In this document: positions 47,179-56,427 of the stretch, in pieces
Numbering within the stretch: the stretch's first letter is position 1
Layout of the letters: each line of letters starts with the position of its first letter
From: Acinetobacter ursingii DSM 16037 = CIP 107286
Lineage (GTDB): Bacteria; Pseudomonadota; Gammaproteobacteria; Pseudomonadales; Moraxellaceae
Reading direction: 5' to 3'
NCBI RefSeq assembly: GCF_000368825.1
Contig: NZ_KB849717.1
Coordinates: 235,726 to 299,725, forward strand
Length of the DNA: 64,000 nucleotides
The notes under the pieces: model-generated
Databases searched by the model: none
What the model saw: only the letters and a program-made list of their open reading frames with translations
Told to the model about the DNA's origin: nothing
Made by a program: the position numbers and the translations under genes

Positions 47179-47579
47179 AAAAACTCCAATTTATTTTTTT
47201 AGTCAAACAATTTTAAAAAACAACATCTTGTTTTGCTTACTTTAAAAGTAACCCAAAATGAAAACAATGTACTTTTTGTGCCAAACATTGGGCGAAATCG
47301 TCTATTGGCACAATCTGCAATCCGATTTGGATACCTATAATTTATATGTTTTTCCGCGCTAGATATCTTTAAAACAAATAAATACGATATAAAAAACCAA
47401 AATTCAAATTATCAAAAATAAATATATCATTGATTTTTATAAATTTAATATTATTCAAAAAATAACTTAATTTAGATCAAAAATGATTAAGCACTTTTCT
47501 TCATAAACTACGCGCAATACTTCGTTTAACCATTAGGTATATTTTTTCTAAGGTACCTCTATCTATAGTAGGTATCATT
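47179..47579. other. Promoter region of the sulfur-acquisition operon
   Basis: 401 AT-rich bases between divergent GST and the first SfnB-like gene. It contains a perfect separated inverted repeat (TTGTGCCAA at 47276-47284, TTGGCACAA at 47305-47313) suitable as an operator. A sigma-54-like TGGCAC...TGCA at 47306-47319 has the wrong spacing. Confidence 0.5.
47276..47313. promoter_or_regulatory. Candidate operator: separated inverted repeat
   Basis: Two nine-base arms, exact reverse complements, 20 bases apart, about 265 bases ahead of the first operon gene. Size and spacing fit a dimer-of-dimers or LysR-type site. No regulator is known for it. Confidence 0.4.
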
Positions 47580-48791
47580 ATGTCTGAGTTAAATTTCTAT
47601 CCTACCCGATCGGTTCAAGTCATTCAAAACGATCAACAAGCAATTAATGCAGCTTATCAAGTTGCAGATTTTGCGCTGGAAGGTCGTAATCAACGTGATC
47701 AAAAGCGGATTTTGCCCTTTGAAGAAATCGATCAATTTAGCCTAAAAGGTTTAGGCGGCATTCGTATTCCTAAGCGTTACGGTGGCGCTTTCGTGTCCAA
47801 TAAAACACTGGCTCAGGTATTTCGGATTTTAAATAAGGCAGATTCAAGTGTTGGGCAGATTCCTCAAAATCAAATTAGCTTACTGAATTTAATTGATCTG
47901 ATGGGAACAGAATCACAAAAACGATTTATTTTTAATGAAATTCTATCGGGTAAACGCCTTGCCAATGGCGGCCCTGAACGTCATACCAAAGATTCGAAAA
48001 CACTACAGACCACCCTCACACTTAAAAATGGCAAGTATTATCTGGATGGTGAAAAATTTTACTCCACAGGCAGTATTTTTGCGCACTGGCTTGCGATTAA
48101 AGCCATTCATCCAGAGGGTCATGTGGTTTTGGTGATTGTAGACCGACACAGTGACGGGATTGAAATCATCAATAACTGGAATGGCTTTGGACAAAGAACC
48201 ACGGCAAGTGGCACGGTAAAACTGCATCAGGTCATCGTTGATCCAGACTTGATTTTTGATGAACGTATTTTAACTCAGGCACCCACCTATCGTGGTGCGT
48301 ATTCACAATTATTACAGGTCGCCATTGATGTCGGAATCGCTGAAGCGGCTTTTGCAGACCTTATTTCAGCCGTGAAAAAAGCCCGTCCTATTCTCGATGC
48401 ACAAGTGGAAAAAGCCAGTCTAGAACCTTATACCCTGCAAGAAACGGGCAAGCTGGATATTCTCCTCAATGCTGCGATTTTACTTCTGGATGAAGCAGCT
48501 GAGTATCTGGATGAACTGGATCAGCTTGATCAAGTCACCGAACAACAAGCAGCCAAAGCGTCGATTTTAGTGGCAGAAGCCAAAGTCTATGCCAATGATG
48601 CAGCCTTACAGATTTCAGAAAAATTACTCGAACTGGGCGGTAGTCGTGCCAGCTTGAGCCAATTTAATCTCGATCAACACTGGCGTAATGCACGCGTGCA
48701 TACCTTGCACGATCCCGTGCGCTGGAAAATACACGCCATTGGCAACTATTACCTGAACGGTACTTTGCCTGCTCGTCATGCATGGATCTAA
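47580..48791 (+). CDS. SfnB-like acyl-CoA-dehydrogenase-family flavoprotein (sulfur acquisition)
   Basis: 403 residues with the acyl-CoA dehydrogenase/DszC-type flavoprotein fold (KRYGGAFVSNKTLA, the GEKFYSTGSIFAHW loop, DHxTxHWRNARVHTLHDP-type end). SfnB proteins are expressed under sulfur limitation with FMNH2-dependent monooxygenases. By my count there are no cysteines and only two methionines, which fits sulfur-starvation expression. It is the first gene of the operon and about 44% similar by eye to the next gene. Confidence 0.82.
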   Translation: MSELNFYPTRSVQVIQNDQQAINAAYQVADFALEGRNQRDQKRILPFEEIDQFSLKGLGGIRIPKRYGGAFVSNKTLAQVFRILNKADSSVGQIPQNQISLLNLIDLMGTESQKRFIFNEILSGKRLANGGPERHTKDSKTLQTTLTLKNGKYYLDGEKFYSTGSIFAHWLAIKAIHPEGHVVLVIVDRHSDGIEIINNWNGFGQRTTASGTVKLHQVIVDPDLIFDERILTQAPTYRGAYSQLLQVAIDVGIAEAAFADLISAVKKARPILDAQVEKASLEPYTLQETGKLDILLNAAILLLDEAAEYLDELDQLDQVTEQQAAKASILVAEAKVYANDAALQISEKLLELGGSRASLSQFNLDQHWRNARVHTLHDPVRWKIHAIGNYYLNGTLPARHAWI

Positions 48792-48803
48792 GGAGATAAT
48801 AAA

Positions 48804-50051
48804 ATGACCTCTTATCAAGCCATCCATCAAGCGGAAAATGATCTTGTTAATCATCCAAGTACCCAACATTATTCTACGGTACGTGTGATTCAAAATGATG
48901 CTGAAGCACTTGACATCGCACAGCAACTTGCCGAGCAATTTAAAACTCAAAGTATCGAACGTGATGCACAGCGTATCTTACCTTTTGCTGAAATTGAGGC
49001 TTTTAGTCAGTCTGGACTCTGGGCGATTACAGTCCCCAAACGCTATGGTGGTGCGGAAGTATCTAGCCTCACGGTTGCCAAAATTATTGCGTTATTGAGT
49101 GGCGTTGATGGATCTATCGGACAGATTCCGCAAAACCATTTTTATGCGCTGGAAGTGTTAAGAAATACAGGAACTGAAGCACAAAAACAACGCTTATATC
49201 AGGAAGTTCTCGATGGTGCACGTTTTGGTAATGCATTGGCAGAATTTAAACCGAAAAATGCCAGTTTAAAACAAACAGCGCTGATTCCTGTTAAAGAGGG
49301 TTATCTGATTAATGGTGAAAAATTTTACTGCACGGGGAGTTTATTTGCGCATCGTATTCCGACCTTAGTGGTGGATGCCGAAGGTCGTGAATATCTAGCT
49401 TTTGTGCAACGTCAAAGTGAAGGATTGAGTTTAATTGATAACTGGACAGGTTTTGGCCAACGCGTCACAGGCAGTGGTAGTGTCAAGTTTCATCAAGTCT
49501 TTGTTGCTGCCGAAGATGTCATTCCATTCGATACAGCTTTTCAGCAACCGACACTGGTTGGGCCTTTTGCACAAATTATGCATGCAGCGATTGAAGTGGG
49601 GATTGCCCGTGCTGCTTTTGAAGAAACTCTAAAACGGGTACATCTGGCACGTCCGTGGATCGATTCCAATGTTGAAAGTGCCGCCGAAGATCCACTCACG
49701 ATTTATGAAATTGGCCGTGTTGCCACCGATATTCGTGCCAGTGAAGCATTACTCAAGCAAGCAGCACACTCTATTGATGCAGCAAAATTACAAACCAATG
49801 CTGAAACGATTGCCAAAGCATCAATCGATGTGGCAAAAGTTCGAGCGCATAGTAGTGAGACAGCTCTGAAAGCTTCATCAAAACTGATTGAACTGGCAGG
49901 CAGTCGTGGCAGTCAGGCTGAGGATGGTCTGGATCGTTTCTGGCGAAATGCGCGCGTTCATACCTTGCATGATGCCGCGCGTTGGAAATATTACTTTATT
50001 GGAAATTATATTTTAAATGGCATTCTGCCTCCACGCAGAGGCACATTGTAA
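48804..50051 (+). CDS. Second SfnB-like flavoprotein
   Basis: 415 residues, a paralogue of the preceding gene with all the same landmarks (PKRYGGAEVSSLTVA, GEKFYCTGSLFAHR, FWRNARVHTLHDAARWKYYFIGNYILNG). Very low in sulfur amino acids (about two Met and one Cys). A strong AAGGAG site precedes the ATG. The stop overlaps the LLM monooxygenase start (TAATG). Two such proteins in one operon suggest separate substrates or a heteromer. Confidence 0.82.
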   Translation: MTSYQAIHQAENDLVNHPSTQHYSTVRVIQNDAEALDIAQQLAEQFKTQSIERDAQRILPFAEIEAFSQSGLWAITVPKRYGGAEVSSLTVAKIIALLSGVDGSIGQIPQNHFYALEVLRNTGTEAQKQRLYQEVLDGARFGNALAEFKPKNASLKQTALIPVKEGYLINGEKFYCTGSLFAHRIPTLVVDAEGREYLAFVQRQSEGLSLIDNWTGFGQRVTGSGSVKFHQVFVAAEDVIPFDTAFQQPTLVGPFAQIMHAAIEVGIARAAFEETLKRVHLARPWIDSNVESAAEDPLTIYEIGRVATDIRASEALLKQAAHSIDAAKLQTNAETIAKASIDVAKVRAHSSETALKASSKLIELAGSRGSQAEDGLDRFWRNARVHTLHDAARWKYYFIGNYILNGILPPRRGTL

Positions 50052-51463
50052 TGACAAACAAATTACCAAAGAAAATTATACTGAATGCCTTTGATATGAA
50101 CAGTGTCGGTCATATCAATCATGGTTTATGGACGCATCCGCGTGATCAGTCGCATCGTTTTAATGAGTTAAGTTATTGGACTGAGCTGGCAAAAACTCTG
50201 GAAGCTGGACTATTTGATGGTTTATTCATTGCGGACATTACAGGGGTTTATGATGTCTATCAAAACAATATTGATCTGACTTTACGAGAATCGATTCAAC
50301 TGCCGAGTCATGATCCTAGTACCTTGGTTTCTGCAATGGCCGCGGTCACCCAGCATTTGGGTTTTGGGATTACTGTGAATTTAAGTTATGAAACGCCTTA
50401 CCAATTTGCACGGCGTTTTGCCTCTCTGGATCATCTGACACAAGGTCGTATTGGCTGGAATATTGTCACGGGCTATCTGGATAGCGCAGAACGTCTCATT
50501 GGTCATTCAAGTCTCAAAGATCACGACCTGCGTTATGAACAGGCCGAAGAGTTTTTACAGCTTTGCTATCAATATTGGGAAGGTTCATGGGAAGATGATG
50601 CGATTCAAAAAGACAAAATCCGTCGTATTTTCACTGATCCGAGCAAAGTTCACGAAATTCAGCATCAAGGACGTTTTTACCAAAGTCAGGGCGTGTTTCA
50701 GGTCGCGCCATCCATTCAACGTACCCCAGTTTTATTTCAGGCAGGTGCTTCCCCACGTGGATTAGCATTTGCGACAGCCCATGCCGAATGTATTTTTATT
50801 GGTGGTGATCAACCAGAAAAAATTCGTCAGCAAGTTCTTAAAATTCGTGAACTTGCGGTACAGCAAGGTCGCCAAGCCAGTGACATTAAAATTTTTCTGG
50901 GCATTACCGTCGTAACTGGAGAAACAGAACAAATTGCTCAGGAGAAACTGGCAGAGTATCGTCAATATGCCAGCCCAGAAGCAGGACTTGCGCATTATGC
51001 CTCCTCAGTTGGCATGGATTTATCCAAATTTGCAGATGATGAAGTGATTCCTTATCAAAAAAGTAACAGTATCGCGTCTGTGAATGAAAAATTCAAAACT
51101 CAGCAAATCACGAAAAATGATCTAAAAAATCAGCATGTTTTGGGTGGACGTTATCCATTGATTGTCGGGAGTGGCAGCCATGTCGCAGAGCAACTGATTG
51201 ACTTGATGGATGACACAGGCATTGACGGTTTTAATTTGACTCGTACTGTAGCACCCGAATCACATCAGGATTTTATCCGTTTCGTGGTTCCTGAATTACA
51301 ACAACGCGGACGTTATAAAACGGAATATCAGGTGGGTTCTTTACGACACAAACTGCATCAACAAGGTGATCGTCTTGCTGCATCGCACCCTGCCGATGCC
51401 TTCCGATGTCGACCTTTAAAACAAGAAAAATCTTCTCACCTTTCACAACATATTAGCGCTTAA
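50051..51463 (+). CDS. LLM-class flavin-dependent monooxygenase (NtaA/SnaA/DszA family)
   Basis: 470 residues. FMNH2-dependent TIM-barrel monooxygenase of the NtaA/SnaA/DszA group, beginning LPKKIILNAFDMNSVGHINHGLWTHPRDQS and with ARRFASLDHLTQGRIGWNIVTGY, the diagnostic segment. It probably cleaves C-S or C-N bonds of an organosulfur compound. The ATG at 50051 overlaps the previous stop; an upstream frame extension lies inside that gene. Confidence 0.85.
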   Translation: MTNKLPKKIILNAFDMNSVGHINHGLWTHPRDQSHRFNELSYWTELAKTLEAGLFDGLFIADITGVYDVYQNNIDLTLRESIQLPSHDPSTLVSAMAAVTQHLGFGITVNLSYETPYQFARRFASLDHLTQGRIGWNIVTGYLDSAERLIGHSSLKDHDLRYEQAEEFLQLCYQYWEGSWEDDAIQKDKIRRIFTDPSKVHEIQHQGRFYQSQGVFQVAPSIQRTPVLFQAGASPRGLAFATAHAECIFIGGDQPEKIRQQVLKIRELAVQQGRQASDIKIFLGITVVTGETEQIAQEKLAEYRQYASPEAGLAHYASSVGMDLSKFADDEVIPYQKSNSIASVNEKFKTQQITKNDLKNQHVLGGRYPLIVGSGSHVAEQLIDLMDDTGIDGFNLTRTVAPESHQDFIRFVVPELQQRGRYKTEYQVGSLRHKLHQQGDRLAASHPADAFRCRPLKQEKSSHLSQHISA

Positions 51464-51478
51464 ATTTTGGAGTATCAG

Positions 51479-52327
51479 ATGACTCAATCATCTTTCACAT
51501 CACGTTCATCGAACAAAAAACTGATTATATTCGGGGCAATTTTTGTCATTTTAATTATTGGTTTATTCATCTGGAATAAACAACGCCAAACGCAGAATGA
51601 AGAGTTGGTGATTGGCATTAGCCCACCCTTTGCGCATCCCTTACAGGCTGCGGCTAAAGAAGCTGAGAAACAAGGCATTCATGTTAAGCTGGTTGAATTT
51701 TCTGACTGGAATACGCCCAATATTACCTTGAATAATGGTGATATTGATGCCAATTTTTTCCAACATCAACCTTTTTTAAACAATGCCATTAAAGAAACAG
51801 GCTATAAGCTTAAAGCGTTTGGTGTAGGTGCGGCTTCGCATGTCGGACTGTATTCCAAAAAATATAAAAGTCTGGATGCTTTGCCACAAAATGCGCGTGT
51901 GGTCATTCCAAACGATCCTGTCAATCAAGGACGCGCGTTATTGCTGTTACAACAAGCCAAACTGATTCAACTGAAAGACCCAACTAATTATTTATCCAAG
52001 TTAAGCGATATCTCATCGAATCCTAAAAACTTACAATTTATTGAAGTAGAAGGCCCACAAACGGCACGTGCTATTGATGATGTCGATTTAGCCTTTGGCT
52101 ATCCACATTATTTACGTTTGGCCAAAACCGCTGATCCTGAAAGTGCCTTAGTGCTGGACGATACTACCAATAAACGTTATGCGATTTTATTCGTGGTGCG
52201 TGATGATTATCAGGACAAAGGCGATAAATTGAAAAAATTTGTCGAAATTTATCAAACTTCGCCTGCGGTTAAAGCAGCGCTGAATGAAGATTTGGGGCCA
52301 AAACTTTGGTTCCCAGGTTGGGTATAA
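51479..52327 (+). CDS. MetQ/NlpA family substrate-binding protein with a membrane anchor
   Basis: 282 residues. The body matches MetQ (VIGISPPFAHPLQAAAKEAEKQGI, DANFFQHQPFLNN, DLAFGYPHYL region). Where family members have a lipobox cysteine, this one has an uncleaved hydrophobic helix (LIIFGAIFVILIIGLFIW). After the initiator there is no Met and no Cys at all. ATG at 51479 with GGAG upstream; the TTG at 51467 is rejected. The ligand could be methionine or another organosulfur compound. Confidence 0.83.
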   Translation: MTQSSFTSRSSNKKLIIFGAIFVILIIGLFIWNKQRQTQNEELVIGISPPFAHPLQAAAKEAEKQGIHVKLVEFSDWNTPNITLNNGDIDANFFQHQPFLNNAIKETGYKLKAFGVGAASHVGLYSKKYKSLDALPQNARVVIPNDPVNQGRALLLLQQAKLIQLKDPTNYLSKLSDISSNPKNLQFIEVEGPQTARAIDDVDLAFGYPHYLRLAKTADPESALVLDDTTNKRYAILFVVRDDYQDKGDKLKKFVEIYQTSPAVKAALNEDLGPKLWFPGWV

Positions 52328-52349
52328 CTTACATTCATGGAGTTAAGTC

Positions 52350-53420
52350 ATGGTCAGTTTGGGCGCTCAAGTGAGTTTTGCAGTTCCACATATTCAAATT
52401 CGCTCACTCAATAAAACCTATGATACTCAAGGTCAACAGGTTGAAGCATTAAAAGAGATTAATCTGGATATTCCAGAAGGTAAAATTGTTGGGATCATTG
52501 GAAAAAGCGGTGCGGGTAAATCCTCTTTATTGCGTACCCTGAATGGACTTGAGCAACCGAGTTCAGGCTCAATCAAGATTCATCAAGATGAACTGACCAC
52601 ACTGGATCACTCACGTTTGATCAAGTTACGTCAACGCATTGGCATGATTTTTCAGCATTTTAATTTAATGTCGGCCAAAACGGTATGGGAAAATGTGGCA
52701 CTCCCACTCAAAGTTTCTGGCTATGCCAAATCCGACATCAAAAATCGCGTCGATGAAGTTTTAGCTTTGGTAGGGCTCAGCCATAAAGCTGAGCAATACC
52801 CTTCTCAGCTTTCAGGTGGACAAAAGCAGCGTGTCGGCATTGCCCGAGCACTGGTTCATCATCCAGAAATTTTACTCTGTGATGAAGCAACCTCAGCGTT
52901 AGACCCTGAAAGCACTGCTGTCATTTTGTCTTTACTGAAAAAAATTAATCAGGAACTTGGCATTACCATTGTCTTGATTACTCATGAAATGCAAGTGATA
53001 CGTGAAATTTGTGATCAAGTGGTGGTGATTGAACAAGGTCAAATCGTCGAATCAGGACAAGTGTGGTCGGTCTTTTCCAATCCTGTACAGCCGATTACTC
53101 AAGAACTGTTAAATCTGGAACAACTGGATTTACCATTTCAAGTGCATTCATACCTTCAAGCAGACTCCACCCATACGATTCTTAAACTGAAATATCAAAG
53201 CGATGCCCAACATGCGCCTGATCTGACGCAACTTCTAGCGAGCTTTGATACCCCTGTGTATTTGTACCAAAGTCATGTAGATAACATTCAACAACATTTG
53301 ATTGGATCGTGGGTGGTCGGCATACCACGACTCAATCTTGATCTAAATCATTTAAAACAACAGCTTACATCGCTGATTCAACATATCGAGGTGATCGGTT
53401 ATGCACGACCAACTCATTGA
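52350..53420 (+). CDS. metN: MetN-like ABC transporter ATP-binding protein
   Basis: 356 residues. Walker A GKSGAGKSS, signature LSGGQKQR, Walker B ILLCDEATSALD and an H-loop, then a C-terminal regulatory NIL/ACT-like domain (about 270-350), the hallmark of methionine importers. GGAG precedes the ATG. Its end overlaps the permease start by 20 bases. Confidence 0.87.
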   Translation: MVSLGAQVSFAVPHIQIRSLNKTYDTQGQQVEALKEINLDIPEGKIVGIIGKSGAGKSSLLRTLNGLEQPSSGSIKIHQDELTTLDHSRLIKLRQRIGMIFQHFNLMSAKTVWENVALPLKVSGYAKSDIKNRVDEVLALVGLSHKAEQYPSQLSGGQKQRVGIARALVHHPEILLCDEATSALDPESTAVILSLLKKINQELGITIVLITHEMQVIREICDQVVVIEQGQIVESGQVWSVFSNPVQPITQELLNLEQLDLPFQVHSYLQADSTHTILKLKYQSDAQHAPDLTQLLASFDTPVYLYQSHVDNIQQHLIGSWVVGIPRLNLDLNHLKQQLTSLIQHIEVIGYARPTH

Positions 53421-54060
53421 TTTATTACTGACAGGAACGCTCGACACCTTGATCATGGTCGGGGTTTCCGCTTTATTGGCATTTCTCATCGGGTTACCAC
53501 TCGCTGTAATTTTAGTCAGTGCCTCAGAAAATGGTATTTATCCTTCTCAGGCCATCAATCAACCGATTGGCTGGATTATTAATATTACCCGCTCTATTCC
53601 CTTTTTGATCCTGATGGTCGCCCTGATTCCCATCACCCGCTGGATTGTCGGAACCAGTTATGGCGTTTGGGCTGCGGTGGTTCCACTGACCCTTGCCGCG
53701 ATTCCTTTTTTTGCTCGCATTGCAGAAGTTAGTTTACGTGAAGTGGATCAAGGACTGATCGAAGCCGCACAAGCGATCGGCTGTAATCGTCAGCAGATTA
53801 TCTGGCATGTGCTATTGCCGGAAGCATTACCGGGCATTGTGGCAGGTTTTACCGTGACCATCGTCACCATGATTAACTCTTCCGCTATCGCAGGTGCGAT
53901 TGGTGCAGGCGGTCTGGGGGATATTGCTTATCGATATGGCTATCAACGTTTTGATTTAACTGTGATGTTTGCGGTGATTGTAGTGCTGATTGTATTGGTG
54001 ATGTTGATTCAAGCCACAGGAGATACGCTTTCTCAACAGTTAGACAAACGTAAAATTTAA
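53401..54060 (+). CDS. metI: MetI-like ABC transporter permease
   Basis: 219 residues, five transmembrane helices with the EAA loop (GLIEAAQAIGCNRQQIIWHVLLPEALPG). Membrane subunit of the MetQNI-type importer. It completes the operon; a stem-loop follows. Confidence 0.87.
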   Translation: MHDQLIDLLLTGTLDTLIMVGVSALLAFLIGLPLAVILVSASENGIYPSQAINQPIGWIINITRSIPFLILMVALIPITRWIVGTSYGVWAAVVPLTLAAIPFFARIAEVSLREVDQGLIEAAQAIGCNRQQIIWHVLLPEALPGIVAGFTVTIVTMINSSAIAGAIGAGGLGDIAYRYGYQRFDLTVMFAVIVVLIVLVMLIQATGDTLSQQLDKRKI

Positions 54061-54080
54061 ACTTGTGATGATTTGCACTT

Positions 54081-54107
54081 AGCCATGACCTGACTTTGTC
54101 ATGGCTT
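54081..54107 (+). terminator. Hairpin after the sulfur-acquisition operon
   Basis: AGCCATGAC and GTCATGGCT flank a nine-base loop, 20 bases after the metI stop. Only a weak T-rich stretch follows. Confidence 0.6.
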
Positions 54108-54157
54108 TCATGTAAAATCAGCGCCAGTTTTTAATTTATATTTTTGTGAGTCCTCTC

Positions 54158-55249
54158 ATGGGTTTTAATTGTGGTATTGTCGGCCTGCCAAATGTTGGTA
54201 AATCAACACTTTTTAATGCACTCACCAAGGCTGCGATTGCCGCAGAAAACTTTCCGTTCTGTACCATTGAACCCAATACTGGCATCGTACCAGTACCTGA
54301 TGCACGTCTTGATAAACTTGCAGCGATTGTAAAACCACAGCGCATTCTACCAACCACGATGGAATTTGTAGATATTGCAGGTCTAGTCGCAGGTGCATCT
54401 AAAGGTGAAGGTCTGGGGAATCAGTTTTTAGCCAATATTCGTGAAACCGATGCGATTGCACATGTGGTACGCTGTTTTGAAGATGAGAATGTCATTCATG
54501 TGAATGGTAAAATCGATCCACTCGATGATATTGCTACGATTAATACAGAACTAGCATTGGCCGATCTTGAAACTGTAGCTAAAGCATTATTGCGTCTGAC
54601 CAAATCTGCAAAAGGCGGCGATAAAGATGCCATTGCGACCAAAGCCGTATTAGAAAAAATCCAGCCTTTACTGGATGAAGGTAAACCTGCCCGTGCGGCG
54701 GATTTAAGTGATGATGAACGTAAACTTGTTCGTGGTTTTGGTTTAATGACTTTAAAACCAACCATGTATATTGCCAATGTTGCTGAAGATGGTTTTGAAA
54801 ACAACCCGCACTTGGATGCGGTTAAACAACTGGCAGCAGAAGAAAACGCCATTGTAGTGCCTTTATGCAACCAGATTGAAGCAGAAATTTCGTTGCTTGA
54901 AGATGAAGATCGCGCAGAGTTTCTTGAAGCAATGGGTATGCAAGAACCAGGTCTCAATGTCGTGATCCGTGCAGGTTATGCCCTCTTGGGTTTACAAACT
55001 TACTTCACCGCAGGTGTACAGGAAGTTCGTGCATGGACAGTTAAAGTGGGTGCTACAGCGCCACAGGCGGCTGGTGTCATTCACACTGACTTTGAAAAAG
55101 GCTTTATTCGCGCAGAATGTGTCGCCTATGATGACTTTGTCCAATACAACGGCGAAGCAGGTGCCAAAGAAGCAGGTAAATGGCGCCTTGAAGGTAAAAC
55201 CTATGTGGTACAGGATGGTGATGTATTGCACTTCCGTTTTAACGTGTAA
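54158..55249 (+). CDS. ychF: Ribosome-binding ATPase YchF
   Basis: Obg-family NTPase that prefers ATP and binds ribosomes. G1 GLPNVGKST at residues 8-16, G3 [17 protein letters not shown] and a C-terminal TGS-like domain ending [14 protein letters not shown]. 363 residues from the ATG at 54158; the GTG 12 bases earlier is less likely. Confidence 0.96.
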   Translation: MGFNCGIVGLPNVGKSTLFNALTKAAIAAENFPFCTIEPNTGIVPVPDARLDKLAAIVKPQRILPTTMEFVDIAGLVAGASKGEGLGNQFLANIRETDAIAHVVRCFEDENVIHVNGKIDPLDDIATINTELALADLETVAKALLRLTKSAKGGDKDAIATKAVLEKIQPLLDEGKPARAADLSDDERKLVRGFGLMTLKPTMYIANVAEDGFENNPHLDAVKQLAAEENAIVVPLCNQIEAEISLLEDEDRAEFLEAMGMQEPGLNVVIRAGYALLGLQTYFTAGVQEVRAWTVKVGATAPQAAGVIHTDFEKGFIRAECVAYDDFVQYNGEAGAKEAGKWRLEGKTYVVQDGDVLHFRFNV

Positions 55250-55274
55250 TCACGACTCGACTTAATCAATTATA

Positions 55275-55299
55275 AAAAACCAGCACTGCTGGTTTTTTT
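55275..55299 (+). terminator. Terminator after ychF
   Basis: A run of A, CCAGCA, CTGCTGG and a run of T: a compact perfect hairpin 25 bases past the stop. Confidence 0.9.
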
Positions 55300-55333
55300 A
55301 TTGTCTATATAAATTTATAAACAATAAATACAA

Positions 55334-55348
55334 TGATAATGATTATCA
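55334..55348. promoter_or_regulatory. Fur box upstream of sodA
   Basis: TGATAAT-G-ATTATCA is a perfect 7-1-7 inverted repeat, the core Fur binding pattern, about 90 bases ahead of the superoxide dismutase start. Iron-bound Fur would repress the gene, so it should rise in iron shortage. Confidence 0.8.
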
Positions 55349-55436
55349 ATATATTTACATAAAAACTAATATCCCCTAAACTAAATCTGATTAAAACACT
55401 TTGATTTTACGAATTGATTTAAAAAGGATCATTTTC

Positions 55437-56048
55437 ATGGCGTACACCCTACCCGCGTTACCTTATGCATACGACGCACTTGAACCCAATATCGATGCTA
55501 AAACGATGGAAATTCATCATACCAAACATCATCAAACGTATATCAATAATATCAATGCCGCAATTGAAGGCACTGCATGGGAAAAACTAGCAGTCGAAGA
55601 ACTGGTATCAAAGGTCAATGAAGTGCCTGCCGATATCAAAAATGTAGTGATTAACAATGGCGGTGGTCATGCCAACCATTCTTTGTTCTGGACAGTCATG
55701 AGTCCTCAAGGAGGTGGAAATCCAACAGGTGCAGTTGCAACAGCCATTGAACAAGAGCTTGGTGGTTTTGATGCATTTAAAGAGGCCTTTACCAAAGCAG
55801 CGATTAGTCGTTTTGGGAGTGGTTGGGCATGGCTCAGCGTCACCCCTGAGAAAAAACTCGTAGTAGAAAGTAGTGGAAATCAGGATTCTCCACTCATGAA
55901 TGGCAATACTCCAATTTTAGGTCTGGATGTATGGGAACATGCCTACTATTTGAAATATCAAAACCGTCGTCCTGAATATATTGCTGCATTTTACAATGTG
56001 GTGGACTGGAATGAAGTCAATCGTCGTTATCAAGCAGCAATCCAATAA
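55437..56048 (+). CDS. sodA: Superoxide dismutase, manganese type
   Basis: 203 residues. Detoxifies superoxide. Sequence features favour Mn over Fe: [11 protein letters not shown] (Fe types usually have AAQ.WNHTFYW) and GNQDSP with a Gln in the second half; it aligns with E. coli SodA along its whole length. DVWEHAYYL carries metal ligands. I chose the ATG at 55437 with an AAGGAT site; upstream in-frame codons are less likely. The Fur box explains how a manganese enzyme would replace the iron form when iron is low. Confidence 0.9.
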   Translation: MAYTLPALPYAYDALEPNIDAKTMEIHHTKHHQTYINNINAAIEGTAWEKLAVEELVSKVNEVPADIKNVVINNGGGHANHSLFWTVMSPQGGGNPTGAVATAIEQELGGFDAFKEAFTKAAISRFGSGWAWLSVTPEKKLVVESSGNQDSPLMNGNTPILGLDVWEHAYYLKYQNRRPEYIAAFYNVVDWNEVNRRYQAAIQ

Positions 56049-56083
56049 GAGGTTCAGCTATTTTGCATACAGGTTCTTATGAC

Positions 56084-56176
56084 ATGTCCTTTCCTGCACT
56101 ATTGCGTTATACGATCGGTATTTTAATTTTGTGCGGAGGATTCATGGTGTTTTTTCGCCATTTTTTTCAAATTTAA
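56084..56176 (+). CDS. Possible small membrane protein (30 residues)
   Basis: A short frame starting MSFPALLRYTIGILILCGG and ending in FFRHFFQI. One hydrophobic helix flanked by an arginine on each side. A weak AGG lies ten bases upstream, and the hairpin at 56213-56250 follows it. No family recognised. It could be a genuine small membrane protein or chance. Confidence 0.4.
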   Translation: MSFPALLRYTIGILILCGGFMVFFRHFFQI

Positions 56177-56212
56177 ACCCCACATGATTGTATATTTGTC
56201 AAAATAGCGACC

Positions 56213-56250
56213 TAAGCTCTATTGTTTTGTTTACAATAGGGCTTGCTTTT
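56213..56250 (+). terminator. Terminator after sodA / small ORF
   Basis: AAGCTCTATTGT and ACAATAGGGCTT pair (one G-T) around a short loop and are followed by GCTTTT. It gives the sodA transcript an end about 170 bases past its stop and encloses the small ORF. Confidence 0.75.
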
Positions 56251-56427
56251 ATATGCTGGTTCAATTGTCGATTAAATGCATCAAACTTAAATCTGAATTA
56301 AAAATAAAATCATTACTATAAATCTTAATGTTTTTAATTAAATACAACACAAAACTACTCTTTTTGCTCAGTATGTGATCTTCTATTTTTTAATCAGGTA
56401 CTAATGCCTTATATTCATCAGAACACT

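Noticed and set aside
47305..47320. TTGGCAC...TGCA as a sigma-54 promoter of the sulfur operon
   Set aside because: The distance between the GG and GC elements is two bases shorter than the fixed sigma-54 spacing.
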